This document shows, in pieces, positions 1 to 9,822 of a DNA stretch of 64,000 nt (position 1 is the first letter of the stretch; each line of letters begins with the position of its first letter). The notes under the pieces are model-generated. The model did not search any database. It worked only from the letters and a program-made list of their open reading frames with translations, and had not been told where the DNA came from. The DNA is taken from positions 1,426,001 to 1,490,000 of the forward strand of contig NZ_CP063458.1 of NCBI RefSeq assembly GCF_015169395.1, given 5' to 3'. Origin of the DNA: Humisphaera borealis (lineage in GTDB: Bacteria > Planctomycetota > Phycisphaerae > Tepidisphaerales > Tepidisphaeraceae). A program made the translations under genes and the position numbers.

Positions 1-412
1 CAAATGCCCAGTGCGGCGCGTATTCCGCGCCCTGCTCAACCCAGCGCCGCAATGTCTGCTTCTGGGCATCGGTCAGCTTCACCTTCATCGAAGGCGGCGG
101 CATGACTTCGTCTTCGTCGTTACTGACGATGCGTTTGATAATCTCGCTCTGGTCCGGCTTACCCGGGACGATCGCGATTTCGTCGGAACTGCCGGCGCGG
201 GTCGCCGCCTCGCGAACGTCGAGCCGCAGCTTGGCCTTGCGGGACTTGTCGTCGATGCCGTGGCACTTAAAGCAGTACTGCGAAAGAATCGGCCGAACGT
301 CGTGGTTGAAGTCGACCGGGCCGTCCGCCGCGCGCGCAGCCGGTGCAACGATCCACGCCAGGACGCAGACCACGGAAACAGACCACAGCCGTGTGAGGGG
401 AAGTTTCGGCAT
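1..412 (-). CDS. Planctomycete cytochrome-type protein (PSCyt1/DUF1549 family), 5' part only
   Basis: The reading frame starts at ATG 412 and runs off the left edge of the window (137 codons seen). It opens with a signal peptide (basic start, hydrophobic stretch, then ARAADGPVDF), followed by a c-type haem motif in YCFKCHG and the segment RLDVREAATRAG...PGKPDQSEIIKRI...MPPP. This order (haem motif, LDVR, PGKP.S.L/I..RI, MPP) is the usual start of the large planctomycete proteins that carry PSCyt1, DUF1549 and DUF1553 domains. These are exported, haem-binding and of unproven function; many lie next to sulfatases. The visible part ends in a WVEQGAEYAPHWAF segment typical of the end of the PSCyt1 module. 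The later domains are outside the window, so the full architecture is inferred. Confidence 0.85.
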   Translation of the reverse strand, partial: MPKLPLTRLWSVSVVCVLAWIVAPAARAADGPVDFNHDVRPILSQYCFKCHGIDDKSRKAKLRLDVREAATRAGSSDEIAIVPGKPDQSEIIKRIVSNDEDEVMPPPSMKVKLTDAQKQTLRRWVEQGAEYAPHWAF

Positions 413-622
413 AGAAGAACTAATTGAAGGCTTCTTACAGTGTTACCAGCCTACGCATGATACCAGAAGCAAAAGTGTCGCACTTCTGTTTGACAAAGCC
501 CCGGCGGACCGTCGATTCTTACGGCCGCGTCGAAGCTCACCGTTACACCGTTCACTCCGTTCGACATTCATCCAAGTCCCTCCCCATATGGGAGGGACAG
601 GTCGTCCGACTGCAAAGGACCC

Positions 623-1873
623 ATGGCCGACACCGCTTTTCACTCCGCTCGCCAGCGATACGCCGATCTTGGCGTCGATGTTGACGCCGCTTTGTCGCGT
701 CTGGCCGGTATATCGATCTCCCTGCACTGCTGGCAGGGAGACGATGTCACCGGATTTGAAAGTTCCAGCCAGTCGCTCGGCGGCGGTATTGCCGTGACCG
801 GGAGCTACCCCGGTAAGGCCCGTAACCCAGCCGAACTTCGCGAGGACCTCGACAAAGCACTGTCGCTCATCCCCGGATCTCACCGGCTCAATCTGCACGC
901 CAGCTACGGCGAGTTCGGCGGTGTCAAGGTCGATCGTGACCAGATCGATGTAAGCCATTTCGCAGGCTGGATCGATTGGGCTCGAAGCCGGCGTATGGGG
1001 TTGGACTTCAACCCGACGTTTTTCAGCCATCCGCTCGCTGCCGACGGATTCACGATCGCCCATTCAGATGACGGAATTCGCGGGTTCTGGGTTCGCCACG
1101 GCCAAATTTGCCGAAAGATCGGTGCCGCCATGGGGGCGGCGCTGGGGTCGCCGACCGTCACGAATGTCTGGATTCCGGACGGCTACAAGGATACCCCTGT
1201 GGATCGCCTTGCCCCGCGCCGACGACTTGAAGACTCGCTGGACCGCATCTTTGCCGAGCCGCTAAGCCCGGCTCATAACCTCGACGCGGTCGAACCCAAG
1301 CTGTTCGGTCTGGGCTCGGAGAGCTATGTCGTCGGCTCACACGAGTTTTACCTTGGCTACGCGATCCGTCGTGGCAAGCTCATGTGCTTGGACGCCGGTC
1401 ACTATCACCCCACGGAGACCATCGCCGACAAGCTGACCAGTGTGCTGATGTCGGTGGATCGGGTTCTGCTGCACGTCAGCCGGGGTGTCAGGTGGGACAG
1501 CGATCATGTCGTGACGCTGAACGAAGAGCTGCTGGCGATCAGCCACGAGCTGGTGCGGAACGACCTGCTCGGGCGGGTGCATATCGGCATGGACTATTTC
1601 GACGCCAGCATCAATCGAGTGGCGGCGTGGGTCATCGGTGCTCGAAACGTGCTGAAGTCGCTGTTGATTGCCCTTCTGGAGCCGACCGAGCGGCTGCGAC
1701 AGGTGGAGCTGAACCGAGATCTGACTGCCCGGCTTGCGATACTGGAAGAGTGCAAATCTTTGCCATGGGGAGCCGTGTGGGACGAGTATTGCCGGCGACA
1801 GAGCACGCCGGTGGGCCAATCCTGGCTGGATGAGGTCCGAGCCTACGAGCAACTGGTGCTCTCCAAACGGTGA
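623..1873 (+). CDS. rhaA: L-rhamnose isomerase
   Basis: A 416-residue cytoplasmic enzyme, close to the roughly 419 residues usual for RhaA. It interconverts L-rhamnose and L-rhamnulose, the first step of rhamnose breakdown. Family landmarks are [15 protein letters not shown] near residue 32, the substrate/metal region with [28 protein letters not shown] and the later [13 protein letters not shown] and [10 protein letters not shown] segments that carry the metal-binding Asp, His and Glu residues. The ATG at 623 is preceded by AAAGGA, a good ribosome-binding site. Unlike enteric bacteria, no rhamnulokinase or aldolase gene lies beside it; the neighbours are a cytochrome-type gene and rho. It probably works with kinase and aldolase genes elsewhere on the chromosome. 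Confidence 0.95.
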   Translation: MADTAFHSARQRYADLGVDVDAALSRLAGISISLHCWQGDDVTGFESSSQSLGGGIAVTGSYPGKARNPAELREDLDKALSLIPGSHRLNLHASYGEFGGVKVDRDQIDVSHFAGWIDWARSRRMGLDFNPTFFSHPLAADGFTIAHSDDGIRGFWVRHGQICRKIGAAMGAALGSPTVTNVWIPDGYKDTPVDRLAPRRRLEDSLDRIFAEPLSPAHNLDAVEPKLFGLGSESYVVGSHEFYLGYAIRRGKLMCLDAGHYHPTETIADKLTSVLMSVDRVLLHVSRGVRWDSDHVVTLNEELLAISHELVRNDLLGRVHIGMDYFDASINRVAAWVIGARNVLKSLLIALLEPTERLRQVELNRDLTARLAILEECKSLPWGAVWDEYCRRQSTPVGQSWLDEVRAYEQLVLSKR

Positions 1874-2138
1874 AATAACGCATTGGAGGGGTCGCAAACG
1901 CCGCAGCCAGGAATGCAACCCGCGACGACAGATCGGGTTTCGTTTGCCTCCGACAGCTTTTCTGCTATATCTACACGCTCTTCCGAGGGATTCCTCTCCC
2001 CCGCAACCTTGCGTTGGTATTCGAGCGGCGGTCGATCCGTCGTGGTTCGCGACAGGCTTCCGGGTTCTAGCATCGCCTGTTCCGGCCGGATCGAAAAGCT
2101 CTTTTACCGACCACCCATACATTCGGACGCACCGCCTC

Positions 2139-3251
<1,113 letters not shown>

Positions 3252-3371
3252 GGACGGGGATCACCATAGAGACTCGGAGACAAATAGTGGACGCTGATGG
3301 TGGATCGATTTCCCGTCACCGATGAATACATGGGTGACGGCCCAAACGGTTAGGATGAAGAGAGGCTGAAG

Positions 3372-3599
3372 TTGAGCAAGTCGCCGACAGACAATCCAGG
3401 AGCCGCTCCAAGCCGTGACTGGTTTGGGTATCTCGCCGCGGCATGTGGCGTGATATCCGCCACCCTCATCCTATATCTCATCGCGACTACCCCGCACATG
3501 CAAAGTGTGCTTTGGTTCGTGATTGCAGGCGTTTCGCTGTACTCGGGGGTACTGCACTTTTTTCGCGCAGTCAAATCAGATCGCTTGGCGGATGGATAA
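3372..3599 (+). CDS. Small two-helix membrane protein, hypothetical
   Basis: A 75-residue frame with a TTG start at 3372 behind an AGAGG-like site. The first 17 residues are polar and proline-rich, then come two hydrophobic stretches (about residues 18-41 and 46-66) joined by a short loop TPHMQS, and a charged tail KSDRLADG. That is the pattern of a small inner-membrane protein with two transmembrane helices. I do not recognise a family. It sits between rho and the HerA-like ATPase, on the same strand, with about 120 bases on the left and 157 on the right, so an operon is possible but not shown. Competing frames on both strands overlap it, which lowers confidence. Confidence 0.5.
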   Translation: MSKSPTDNPGAAPSRDWFGYLAAACGVISATLILYLIATTPHMQSVLWFVIAGVSLYSGVLHFFRAVKSDRLADG

Positions 3600-3668
3600 C
3601 TTTTAGAGCTTGGTTTCGAGATCACCGCCGCTCGTCCCTTTCGTCCGAGAGAACTTTCACGATTACGA

Positions 3669-3714
3669 GCTGCCCTCCGTGTCACCGTGCCTCCGTGGTG
3701 AACTCTCCCGCATT
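3669..3714. repeat. Solitary arm of the CCTCCGTG repeat family, upstream of the HerA-like gene
   Basis: This stretch (CTGCCCTCCGTG...CCGTGCCTCCGTGGTGAACTC...CCGCATTC) closely matches the right arm and right flank of the inverted-repeat element inside priA at 22073-22234. Only one arm is present here. It ends about 40 bases before the ATG of the next gene and is open in that gene's frame, so an annotation that picks the earliest start (3610) would wrongly add repeat-derived residues to the protein. Confidence 0.75.
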
Positions 3715-3756
3715 CGTGATACAACACGCTCTCGACGCAAGCAGGAGCCACCGCAG

Positions 3757-6240
3757 ATGCAGGACTTCGAAAAACTCGGCGCGTTCTACCTCGGCCGCGA
3801 ATATGACCTAGCCGCCCGCAAGGCCGAAGACAACCTGATCCTTTACGATTCGAAGGATCTCACGACCCACGCCGTTTGCGTCGGCATGACGGGCAGCGGC
3901 AAGACCGGCTTATGCCAAGCGCTCCTCGAAGAAGCCGCGATCGACGGCATCCCCGCAATTGTCATCGACCCCAAAGGCGATCTGGGGAATCTACTGCTGA
4001 CCTTCCCACAGCTTCGGGCGGAAGACTTTGCACCATGGATCAACGAAGACGACGCCCGCCGGAAGGGCGTCTCCCCCGCCGACTTTGCCGCCGGGCAGGC
4101 CAAGCTGTGGAAAGACGGACTGGCGTCATGGGGGCAGGACGGTTCGCGCATTCAGAAGCTGCGCGACTCGGCCGACTTTGCAATCTATACGCCCGGTAGC
4201 ACGGCCGGTATTCCGGTGTCGATCGTCAAGTCGTTCAACGCCCCGCCACCGGCGATCCGTGACGATACCGAAGCGTTCGGCGACCGTATCAGCACGACGG
4301 TCACCAGCCTGCTCGGCCTGGCCGGCGTTGATGCCGACCCGATGCAAAGCCGCGAACACATCCTGCTGTCGGCGATCCTGTCGCACGTCTGGCGGCAGGG
4401 ACAGAATTTGGACCTGGGTTCTCTGATCGCCCAAATCCAGCAGCCGCCGATGACGAAGCTCGGCGTGATGGACCTGGAATCGGTCTTCCCGCAGAAAGAT
4501 CGCTTCGGCCTGGCGATGCGGCTGAACAATCTTTTGGCCGCGCCTGGATTCGAAGCCTGGATGAGCGGCGAGCCGCTCGACATCGGCGCGATGCTGCACT
4601 CCCCGGCCGGCAAGCCGAAGATCAGCATCTTCTCGATCAGCCATCTGTCGGACGCCGAGCGGATGTTCTTCGTCTCGATGCTGCTGAACGAGACGCTCGG
4701 CTGGGTGCGGCAGCAGCCGGGGACGACCAGCCTGCGGGCGCTGGTCTACATGGACGAAATCTTCGGCTACTTCCCGCCGGTACAGAATCCGCCGAGCAAA
4801 CTGCCGCTCCTGACACTCTTGAAGCAGGCCCGCGCGTTCGGCGTGGGCATGGTGCTGGCGACGCAGAACCCGGTCGATCTGGATTACAAGGGGCTGAGCA
4901 ACTGCGGCACCTGGTTCATCGGACGACTGCAAACGGAGCGCGACAAGGCCCGCGTACTCGACGGGCTGGAGGGCGCATCATCCACCGCCGGCGGAAGCTT
5001 CAATCGCGGTGAGATGGAGAAGATCCTGTCGCAGCTCGGCAGCCGGGTGTTCCTGATGAACAACGTGCATGAAGATGCGCCGGTCATCTTCGAATCGCGG
5101 TGGGTGATGTCGTATCTCCGCGGCCCGCTGACTCGCAACCAGATCAAGTTGCTTCAAGGTGGCGCGCCATCGGCGACTGCAACACCAGCGGCCGTGACGG
5201 CACCTGCAGCGGCCCCGGCGGTGTCGGCGGCTCCGGTTGTTGCTGCTGTAATCCCTGCCTCGCCGCCCGCGGCGCCATCGTTAACGGCGGGTGTTCGCCC
5301 GGTCCTGTCGCCGGGAGTCCCGCAGTACTTCCTGCCGGTTCGCTCGCAGCAGCCGGCTGGCGCGAAGCTTCAATATGTACCGGCGATCCTCGGCCGGGCG
5401 GACATCTACTTCCGCGACAGCAAGTCGGGCGCTGACGCCCAGCAGACGTACAGTTACCTCGGTGACCTGGAGCCCGGGCCGGTGCCGCTGATGTGGGAGA
5501 ACGCCCGCGAAGTTCAGGTCGATGAGCGCGATCTGGATCCGCAGCCGTCTGGAAACGCAATCTTTGCCGACGTCCACCCCGAAGCCGCCCGTGCCCGCAG
5601 TTACGACGGCTGGAAGAAGATGCTGTCGGATTGGATCTACCGCGGTGCGAAGCTGGAAGTCTTCAAGAGTTCATCGCTGGGCCTCACGAGCAAGCCGGGT
5701 GAATCGGAGCGAGATTTCCGCGTCCACCTGCAGCAGGTCGCCCGCGAAGGCCGCGACGAGCAGGTCGAGAAGCTGCGAACGAAGTACGCTCCGAAGCTGG
5801 CGGCACTGCAGGATCGCATCCGTCGCGCCGAACAGCAGGTCGCCGTTCAGCGGGAACAGGCCAGCGGGGCCAAGACGTCAACTCTCATCTCCGTTGGCGC
5901 GACGATCCTGGGCGCGTTGCTGGGCCGCAAAACCCTGTCCATGGGCAACGTGAGCCGGGCCGGCACGGCGGCGCGCGGCGTCGGCCGGTCGATGAAGGAA
6001 AGCTCGGATGTCGATCGCGCGCAGGAAAATGTCGATGCCCTCAAACAGCAGTTCGCCGATCTGGAATCACAGTTCAACGAAGAGACGGCGGCGCTTGATG
6101 CGCGATCCGATGTCGCTAACGAAACGCTGGAGCGTCTTCCCATGCGACCGAAGAAAACGGATATCACTGTCAAACTCGTCTGTCTCGCCTGGACCCCGAA
6201 TTGGGTCGCCGCATCCGGCACGATTGCAGCGTGGGAGTGA
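3757..6240 (+). CDS. HerA/DUF853-like ATP-binding protein with C-terminal coiled coil
   Basis: An 827-residue P-loop ATPase of the HerA/FtsK-related group. The N-terminal half has Walker A GMTGSGKT (43-50), a PAIVIDPKGDLGN strand, the Walker B-like region LVYMDEIFGYFPP and a sensor segment GVGMVLATQNPVDLDYKGLSN. A proline/alanine-rich linker follows (roughly residues 475-520). The C-terminal part has an uncharacterised domain, a coiled coil rich in Lys, Arg, Glu and Gln, a short glycine/alanine hydrophobic stretch (TLISVGATILGALLG) and a second coiled coil. ATG 3757 is chosen because the ATPase domain begins at once after it and upstream codons are made of a dispersed repeat. Such proteins occur widely but their job is not settled; DNA or protein translocation is a guess. 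The acyltransferase gene follows after 48 bases. Confidence 0.8.
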   Translation: MQDFEKLGAFYLGREYDLAARKAEDNLILYDSKDLTTHAVCVGMTGSGKTGLCQALLEEAAIDGIPAIVIDPKGDLGNLLLTFPQLRAEDFAPWINEDDARRKGVSPADFAAGQAKLWKDGLASWGQDGSRIQKLRDSADFAIYTPGSTAGIPVSIVKSFNAPPPAIRDDTEAFGDRISTTVTSLLGLAGVDADPMQSREHILLSAILSHVWRQGQNLDLGSLIAQIQQPPMTKLGVMDLESVFPQKDRFGLAMRLNNLLAAPGFEAWMSGEPLDIGAMLHSPAGKPKISIFSISHLSDAERMFFVSMLLNETLGWVRQQPGTTSLRALVYMDEIFGYFPPVQNPPSKLPLLTLLKQARAFGVGMVLATQNPVDLDYKGLSNCGTWFIGRLQTERDKARVLDGLEGASSTAGGSFNRGEMEKILSQLGSRVFLMNNVHEDAPVIFESRWVMSYLRGPLTRNQIKLLQGGAPSATATPAAVTAPAAAPAVSAAPVVAAVIPASPPAAPSLTAGVRPVLSPGVPQYFLPVRSQQPAGAKLQYVPAILGRADIYFRDSKSGADAQQTYSYLGDLEPGPVPLMWENAREVQVDERDLDPQPSGNAIFADVHPEAARARSYDGWKKMLSDWIYRGAKLEVFKSSSLGLTSKPGESERDFRVHLQQVAREGRDEQVEKLRTKYAPKLAALQDRIRRAEQQVAVQREQASGAKTSTLISVGATILGALLGRKTLSMGNVSRAGTAARGVGRSMKESSDVDRAQENVDALKQQFADLESQFNEETAALDARSDVANETLERLPMRPKKTDITVKLVCLAWTPNWVAASGTIAAWE

Positions 6241-6288
6241 TCCTCTTGTTTCGTGTCGCTTCCTGCGCCTTCGTGGTTAACGATCCAG

Positions 6289-7272
6289 ATGCCAGATCAA
6301 GACGATGACAACCGTAAGCCGGCGACCGTCACCCGGCGATTCCGATTTCTATGTGAGTATCTTCTGGTTTTCGGCTGGACCTTCGGCCTGCGCCTGCTGC
6401 CCCGAAGGGCGGCGCTCTGCTGGGGCACCGTGCTCGGAACGGGGGCATATTTCCTGCTGCGCTCCGACCGTCGCGTAGCGATGGCGAATCTCGACATCGT
6501 CTTTGGCGACCGCCGATCAATATGGTTCAAGCGGGAACTGGCGCTGGAAACGTTTCAGCGAATCGGCGAAGTCATGATGGGCCTGCTTTGGGCGCCGCGA
6601 CTGGATCGCCGGCTCGTCGCCCGACTGGTGGACGGCGAAGCGTTCCTTCAGACGCTCAGGCAACTGGACGCCTCGCACCGGGGCGTGGTGATCGTTACGC
6701 CACACTACGGCGACTGGGAGCTGGCGTGTATTGCCGGCGGGTTCGCGGGATATCCGATGGTCAGCGTCGCCGAGCCGCTCGCCAATGAACGCATCGATCG
6801 TCTGCTGACCGAATGCCGCACGTCCTCAGGAAACGGGATCATCCCGCCCAAATATGCCTTGTTGAAGCTCGTACGAGCGCTGCGATCGGGCCAGCGTGTC
6901 GGACTACTCTGCGATGTGAATGGTCGCCGGGGGCGCGGCGGCGTATGGAACCAGTTCTTCGGCCTGGCGATCTACAACGGCGTGGCGATGGCAGAACTGG
7001 CGCTGCGAACGAAGTCGGCGATCGTCTTCGTCGCCGCCGAGCCTCTGCGCGACGGCCGACTGCACATTCGGTCGACGCTGCTCGATCCTGTATCGACAGC
7101 AGACCGCGCCGATGACATCCGCCGGGTTACTCAGGACGTCACAAACCTGGTTGAAGAGCAAGTTCGCAGGAACCCCCGTCCCTGGCTTTGGACGTACAAA
7201 CGATGGAAGCGGCGTCCGACAGAAGCGCGCAATCCTTACCCGCACTATTCCAACTACAAGCGAGTTGAGTAG
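6289..7272 (+). CDS. Lysophospholipid/lipid A late acyltransferase family (LpxL/HtrB-like)
   Basis: A 327-residue protein of the LpxL/MsbB acyltransferase family, which moves an acyl chain onto lipid A or a related lipid at the inner membrane. Near the N-terminus is a hydrophobic anchor (LLVFGWTFGLRLLPRR), then the family's RSDRRVAMANLDIVFGD segment, the catalytic H-x4-E motif as HYGDWE (His139, Glu144), and the later conserved block LLCDVNGRRGRGGVWNQFFG. The ATG at 6289 starts the protein; a GTG 36 bases earlier is possible but would add unremarkable residues. No other lipid A genes are adjacent, so the true acceptor is not known. The 48 bases before it contain a sequence like the dispersed GCGCCTTCGTGGTTAA-type repeats. 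Confidence 0.85.
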   Translation: MPDQDDDNRKPATVTRRFRFLCEYLLVFGWTFGLRLLPRRAALCWGTVLGTGAYFLLRSDRRVAMANLDIVFGDRRSIWFKRELALETFQRIGEVMMGLLWAPRLDRRLVARLVDGEAFLQTLRQLDASHRGVVIVTPHYGDWELACIAGGFAGYPMVSVAEPLANERIDRLLTECRTSSGNGIIPPKYALLKLVRALRSGQRVGLLCDVNGRRGRGGVWNQFFGLAIYNGVAMAELALRTKSAIVFVAAEPLRDGRLHIRSTLLDPVSTADRADDIRRVTQDVTNLVEEQVRRNPRPWLWTYKRWKRRPTEARNPYPHYSNYKRVE

Positions 7273-7324
7273 TCATGTCGAAGTGATACCGCACCGCGGA
7301 TCAACACGCTTGCCGTAGCAAGTA

Positions 7325-7519
7325 TTACATCATCATAAAGTCGTCAGCCGAGATCGTGAACGACGACTCGTCCTGCTGACCGGACTGCGCGCGATCGCTG
7401 CGATCCGATTTGGCGCGGTTGTCACCCTGTTGCGGCTGGCGCGTCACCGGCGATTCCTGGCCGGACTGCGTGGGGGAATAGGTGGACTGTGACTGCGGTT
7501 TCTGTTCGATCGTGGTCAT
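7325..7519 (-). CDS. Small Gln/Ser-rich disordered protein, hypothetical
   Basis: A 64-residue frame with a good AGGAG site ten bases before its ATG at 7519. The composition is striking: very rich in Gln, Ser, Asp, Thr and Arg, no hydrophobic core, and a distinct tail SSFTISADDFMMM. It is likely to be unstructured. I do not recognise a family. Its length and disorder recall Pup-type modifiers, but the tail lacks the C-terminal Gly-Gly-Gln/Glu or similar ending, so that is not claimed. It stands alone, convergent with the acyltransferase gene, with about 255 bases of non-coding DNA between its start and the next gene. Confidence 0.55.
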   Translation of the reverse strand: MTTIEQKPQSQSTYSPTQSGQESPVTRQPQQGDNRAKSDRSDRAQSGQQDESSFTISADDFMMM

Positions 7520-7774
7520 GGGCCTCGTGCTCCTGTTGAACGGGTCGAAGAAGATACTGCAAAAACGCTGCTTCGGCCATTCGGAATCGGGCTCATTCGC
7601 TTGCCCGAACGTCCGAATAATCGTTCTCCGCCTCCCGGGGGTACCGCTCTATATCAATTGCTGCATCGGCCAATTGCTCTCAGCACTTCGAAGTGTGACA
7701 CAAGTTTAGCGCTCGCGCCGCCCGGCGTTCAAGCGGGACCTTGGCTTTGTTTTGCCGAATTCGTAGTTTTGGGG

Positions 7775-8731
7775 TCAATCCAGTGGAACCGTCGCCCGGC
7801 GGATCCTATCGCGAATAGCGATCCACTCGGGTTTTTCGGGAGGTACTTCGATATAGATCGTCCTTAACCGCATACCATCCAACTCGTGTAGTACGGCATA
7901 CAGATGCTGCGCGTACTCGGTCGGATCGTTGGGCATCGCCACGATCGGTCCCCACTTCTTGAAGATCTTAAGCGGACTCAGCACAACGATCCCGTTCGAC
8001 TGCGCATCGGTCTGCGGATGGATCAGGCCCCGTTGTGCCGTCTCAAACCGCACAGCCGGCGTTAGCGGCGCATAGTGCCGCTCCATCTGCCCCGGAGAGG
8101 TCTGGCTCGCGGCCGGCGCGGCGACCAGGTCCGGCTCGCGGACCGTGCCCAGGATGAACTCCAGTTGGCGTCGGCTGACACCTCCGGGCCGAAGGATCGT
8201 CGGCACCTCCCCTGTCAGGTCGAGCACGGTCGACTCAATGCCTACCTTGCAGGGCCCGCCGTCCAGCACCAGGTTCACCCGGTCGCCGAGGTCGTCGCGA
8301 ACATGCTCGGCGGTTGTCGGGCTCAGGTGGTTCGACCGGTTCGCGCTGGGTGCCGCCACCGCCCCGCCGAACGCCTTCAGCAGTTCGAGCGCCACAGGAT
8401 GATCGGGCACGCGCAGTCCCACCGTCTGCAAGCCGGCGGTCGCTTCATCTACGATCGACGGATGCTTCGGCAGCACGATCGTAAGCGGCCCCGGCCACCA
8501 AGCCGCGGCGAGCGTTTGCGCCGCGTCTGACCAGCCGGTGGTGAACTTCTGCGCCGTCTCGATGTCGGCGACATGTACGATCAGCGGATTGGTCGCAGGT
8601 CGCCCCTTGGCGGCAAAGATCGCCCGCACAGCGTCGGCATTGGTGGCGTCGGCCCCCAGGCCGTAGACAGTCTCCGTCGGAAACGCCACCAGCCTCCCGG
8701 CCCGCAAATGTTGAACGGCTTGATCGATCAT
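7775..8731 (-). CDS. tsaC: L-threonylcarbamoyladenylate synthase (Sua5 type)
   Basis: Makes threonylcarbamoyl-AMP from threonine, bicarbonate and ATP, the first step of the t6A modification of tRNAs that read ANN codons. The 318 residues hold the YrdC/Sua5 fold (about 1-185) with FPTETVYGLGADA near residue 17, AKGRPATNPLIVHV and the SANRSNHLSPTTAEHV segment, followed by the extra C-terminal Sua5 domain (GQMERHYAPLTP onward). That makes it the long Sua5 form rather than the short TsaC form. The start lies at ATG 8731. It is a housekeeping gene standing alone; a DUF2103 gene lies upstream on the same strand. Confidence 0.95.
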   Translation of the reverse strand: MIDQAVQHLRAGRLVAFPTETVYGLGADATNADAVRAIFAAKGRPATNPLIVHVADIETAQKFTTGWSDAAQTLAAAWWPGPLTIVLPKHPSIVDEATAGLQTVGLRVPDHPVALELLKAFGGAVAAPSANRSNHLSPTTAEHVRDDLGDRVNLVLDGGPCKVGIESTVLDLTGEVPTILRPGGVSRRQLEFILGTVREPDLVAAPAASQTSPGQMERHYAPLTPAVRFETAQRGLIHPQTDAQSNGIVVLSPLKIFKKWGPIVAMPNDPTEYAQHLYAVLHELDGMRLRTIYIEVPPEKPEWIAIRDRIRRATVPLD

Positions 8732-8786
8732 CGCTGTGCGCTAACTTCGCAAATGGGAAAAAAGTATCAAGTCAGGGCGCCGCCGG

Positions 8787-9104
8787 TCACGACGGCTTTG
8801 AGTCGGTCTGTCGATCACCGTCATCAACGGCGATCCCTTCGGCAATCAGCCAGATCCTGGTCTGTGTCGAATCGGAGCAGATCAGGAAAACCTCCTGCAC
8901 CGTCCCCGTCCCGGTATACAGGCACTTCAGCCCCGCCTCCGTCGGATACTGCACCTTGAAGTTCGGCGGCGTTTTGCCTCGGCGGACCTTGATCCGGCCG
9001 GGGACAATCCGGCTCACGTGCGGGCACTCCTTCACGATCCGATCGAGGATCTCGTCGAGACCGCCGACCCGGCCGTGCTGGCGTTTGATGCGTCCGAACT
9101 TCAT
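8787..9104 (-). CDS. DUF2103-like protein
   Basis: A 105-residue protein when started at ATG 9104, which follows an AGGTCGAG site. It begins MKFGRIKRQHGRVGGLDEILD and continues with a basic IVPGRIKVRRG segment and a beta-rich second half (FKVQYPTEAGLKCLYTGTGTVQEVFLICSD). The pattern fits DUF2103, described as predicted metal-binding, but I base this on memory of the family only. An in-frame start further upstream (9227) gives 41 additional residues that look non-coding, so it was not used. The gene is 55 bases upstream of tsaC on the same strand and could be co-transcribed with it; it is divergent from the peroxiredoxin gene. Confidence 0.7.
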   Translation of the reverse strand: MKFGRIKRQHGRVGGLDEILDRIVKECPHVSRIVPGRIKVRRGKTPPNFKVQYPTEAGLKCLYTGTGTVQEVFLICSDSTQTRIWLIAEGIAVDDGDRQTDSKPS

Positions 9105-9256
9105 CTCGACCTGATCATAACCGTTTCGGCTTCGCCGTGCGGGTTGAGGCGTTGCCGGATGTACCGGCACGGCACTACCATGCGAACCTCCATAGCCCGC
9201 AACGATCGATGTGGTCGAGCGAAACAAAGCCTGTGCTTACACCAGAGGAGCATCTC

Positions 9257-9727
9257 ATGGACAACCAACCCCTTAAAATCGGCGAACCCGCCCCCGATTT
9301 CGAACTGATGGACGAGAACAAGAACAAGATCAGCCTGTCGAGCCTGCGCGGCAAGAAGGTGGTCCTCCTGTTCTACCCGATGGATTTCTCGCCCACCTGC
9401 ACGACCGAGCACTGCGCCTTCGGCCCCGCCCTGCCACAACTGGCCGGCGACGGCGGTACGGTCGTTTACGGCGTCAGCATCGACAGCCCCTTCTGCCACG
9501 CCGAGTACAAAGCCAAATACAACATTCCCTACAGCCTGCTGGCCGACCCGACCCGCAAGATGGTCAAGGCGTACGGCATGTTTGCCGGCGAAGAGCCGTA
9601 CAACTGCGGCAAGCGCGGCACCGTGATCATCAACAGCACAGGCCTGGTGGCCGCCTGGCAGGAACAACCGATGCGCGAACCCCGCGAGGTCGAGAAGCTC
9701 AAGCAGTTGATCGCCTCGGCAGAGTGA
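9257..9727 (+). CDS. Thiol peroxidase of the Bcp/AhpC-TSA family
   Basis: A 156-residue peroxiredoxin that reduces hydrogen peroxide and organic hydroperoxides in the cytoplasm. The strong site AGAGGAG before ATG 9257 fixes the start. The sequence opens LKIGEPAPDFELMDE, then has the active-site segment FSPTCTTEHCAF with the peroxidatic cysteine at residue 48 and a second cysteine five residues on (53), the arrangement of atypical two-cysteine Bcp enzymes. An Arg expected to activate the thiol lies in the C-terminal half (CGKRGTVIINSTG). Genes on both sides are unrelated. A 19-bp-arm palindrome begins eight bases after the stop codon. Confidence 0.9.
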   Translation: MDNQPLKIGEPAPDFELMDENKNKISLSSLRGKKVVLLFYPMDFSPTCTTEHCAFGPALPQLAGDGGTVVYGVSIDSPFCHAEYKAKYNIPYSLLADPTRKMVKAYGMFAGEEPYNCGKRGTVIINSTGLVAAWQEQPMREPREVEKLKQLIASAE

Positions 9728-9734
9728 GACTTTC

Positions 9735-9776
9735 CGTGTGGCACGGGCAAGCGAGTACGCTTGCCCGTGTCACACG
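9735..9776. repeat. Intergenic palindrome, GGCACGGGCAAGCG type
   Basis: A nearly perfect 19-nt inverted repeat with the 4-base loop AGTA; the one mismatch can still pair as G-U in RNA. It lies just after the peroxiredoxin stop codon. There is no T-run, so it is not a classical intrinsic terminator, though it could stabilise the 3' end of the mRNA. The words TGGCACGGGCA and TGCCCGTG recur in the palindrome of the thiC leader (17231-17303). Confidence 0.8.
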
Positions 9777-9822
9777 AAGCCCATGCCGCGAACGGCACCC
9801 ATCACAGGCAGCGGGAGGTCTC

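Noticed and set aside
3757-6240. A HerA-based antiphage system
   Set aside because: No partner nuclease, sirtuin or other defence gene lies beside it; neighbours are housekeeping or lipid genes.
7325-7519. A Pup or UBact-type protein modifier
   Set aside because: Length and disorder fit, but the C-terminus is DDFMMM instead of a Gly-Gly-Gln/Glu or related end, and no ligase or proteasome gene is near.
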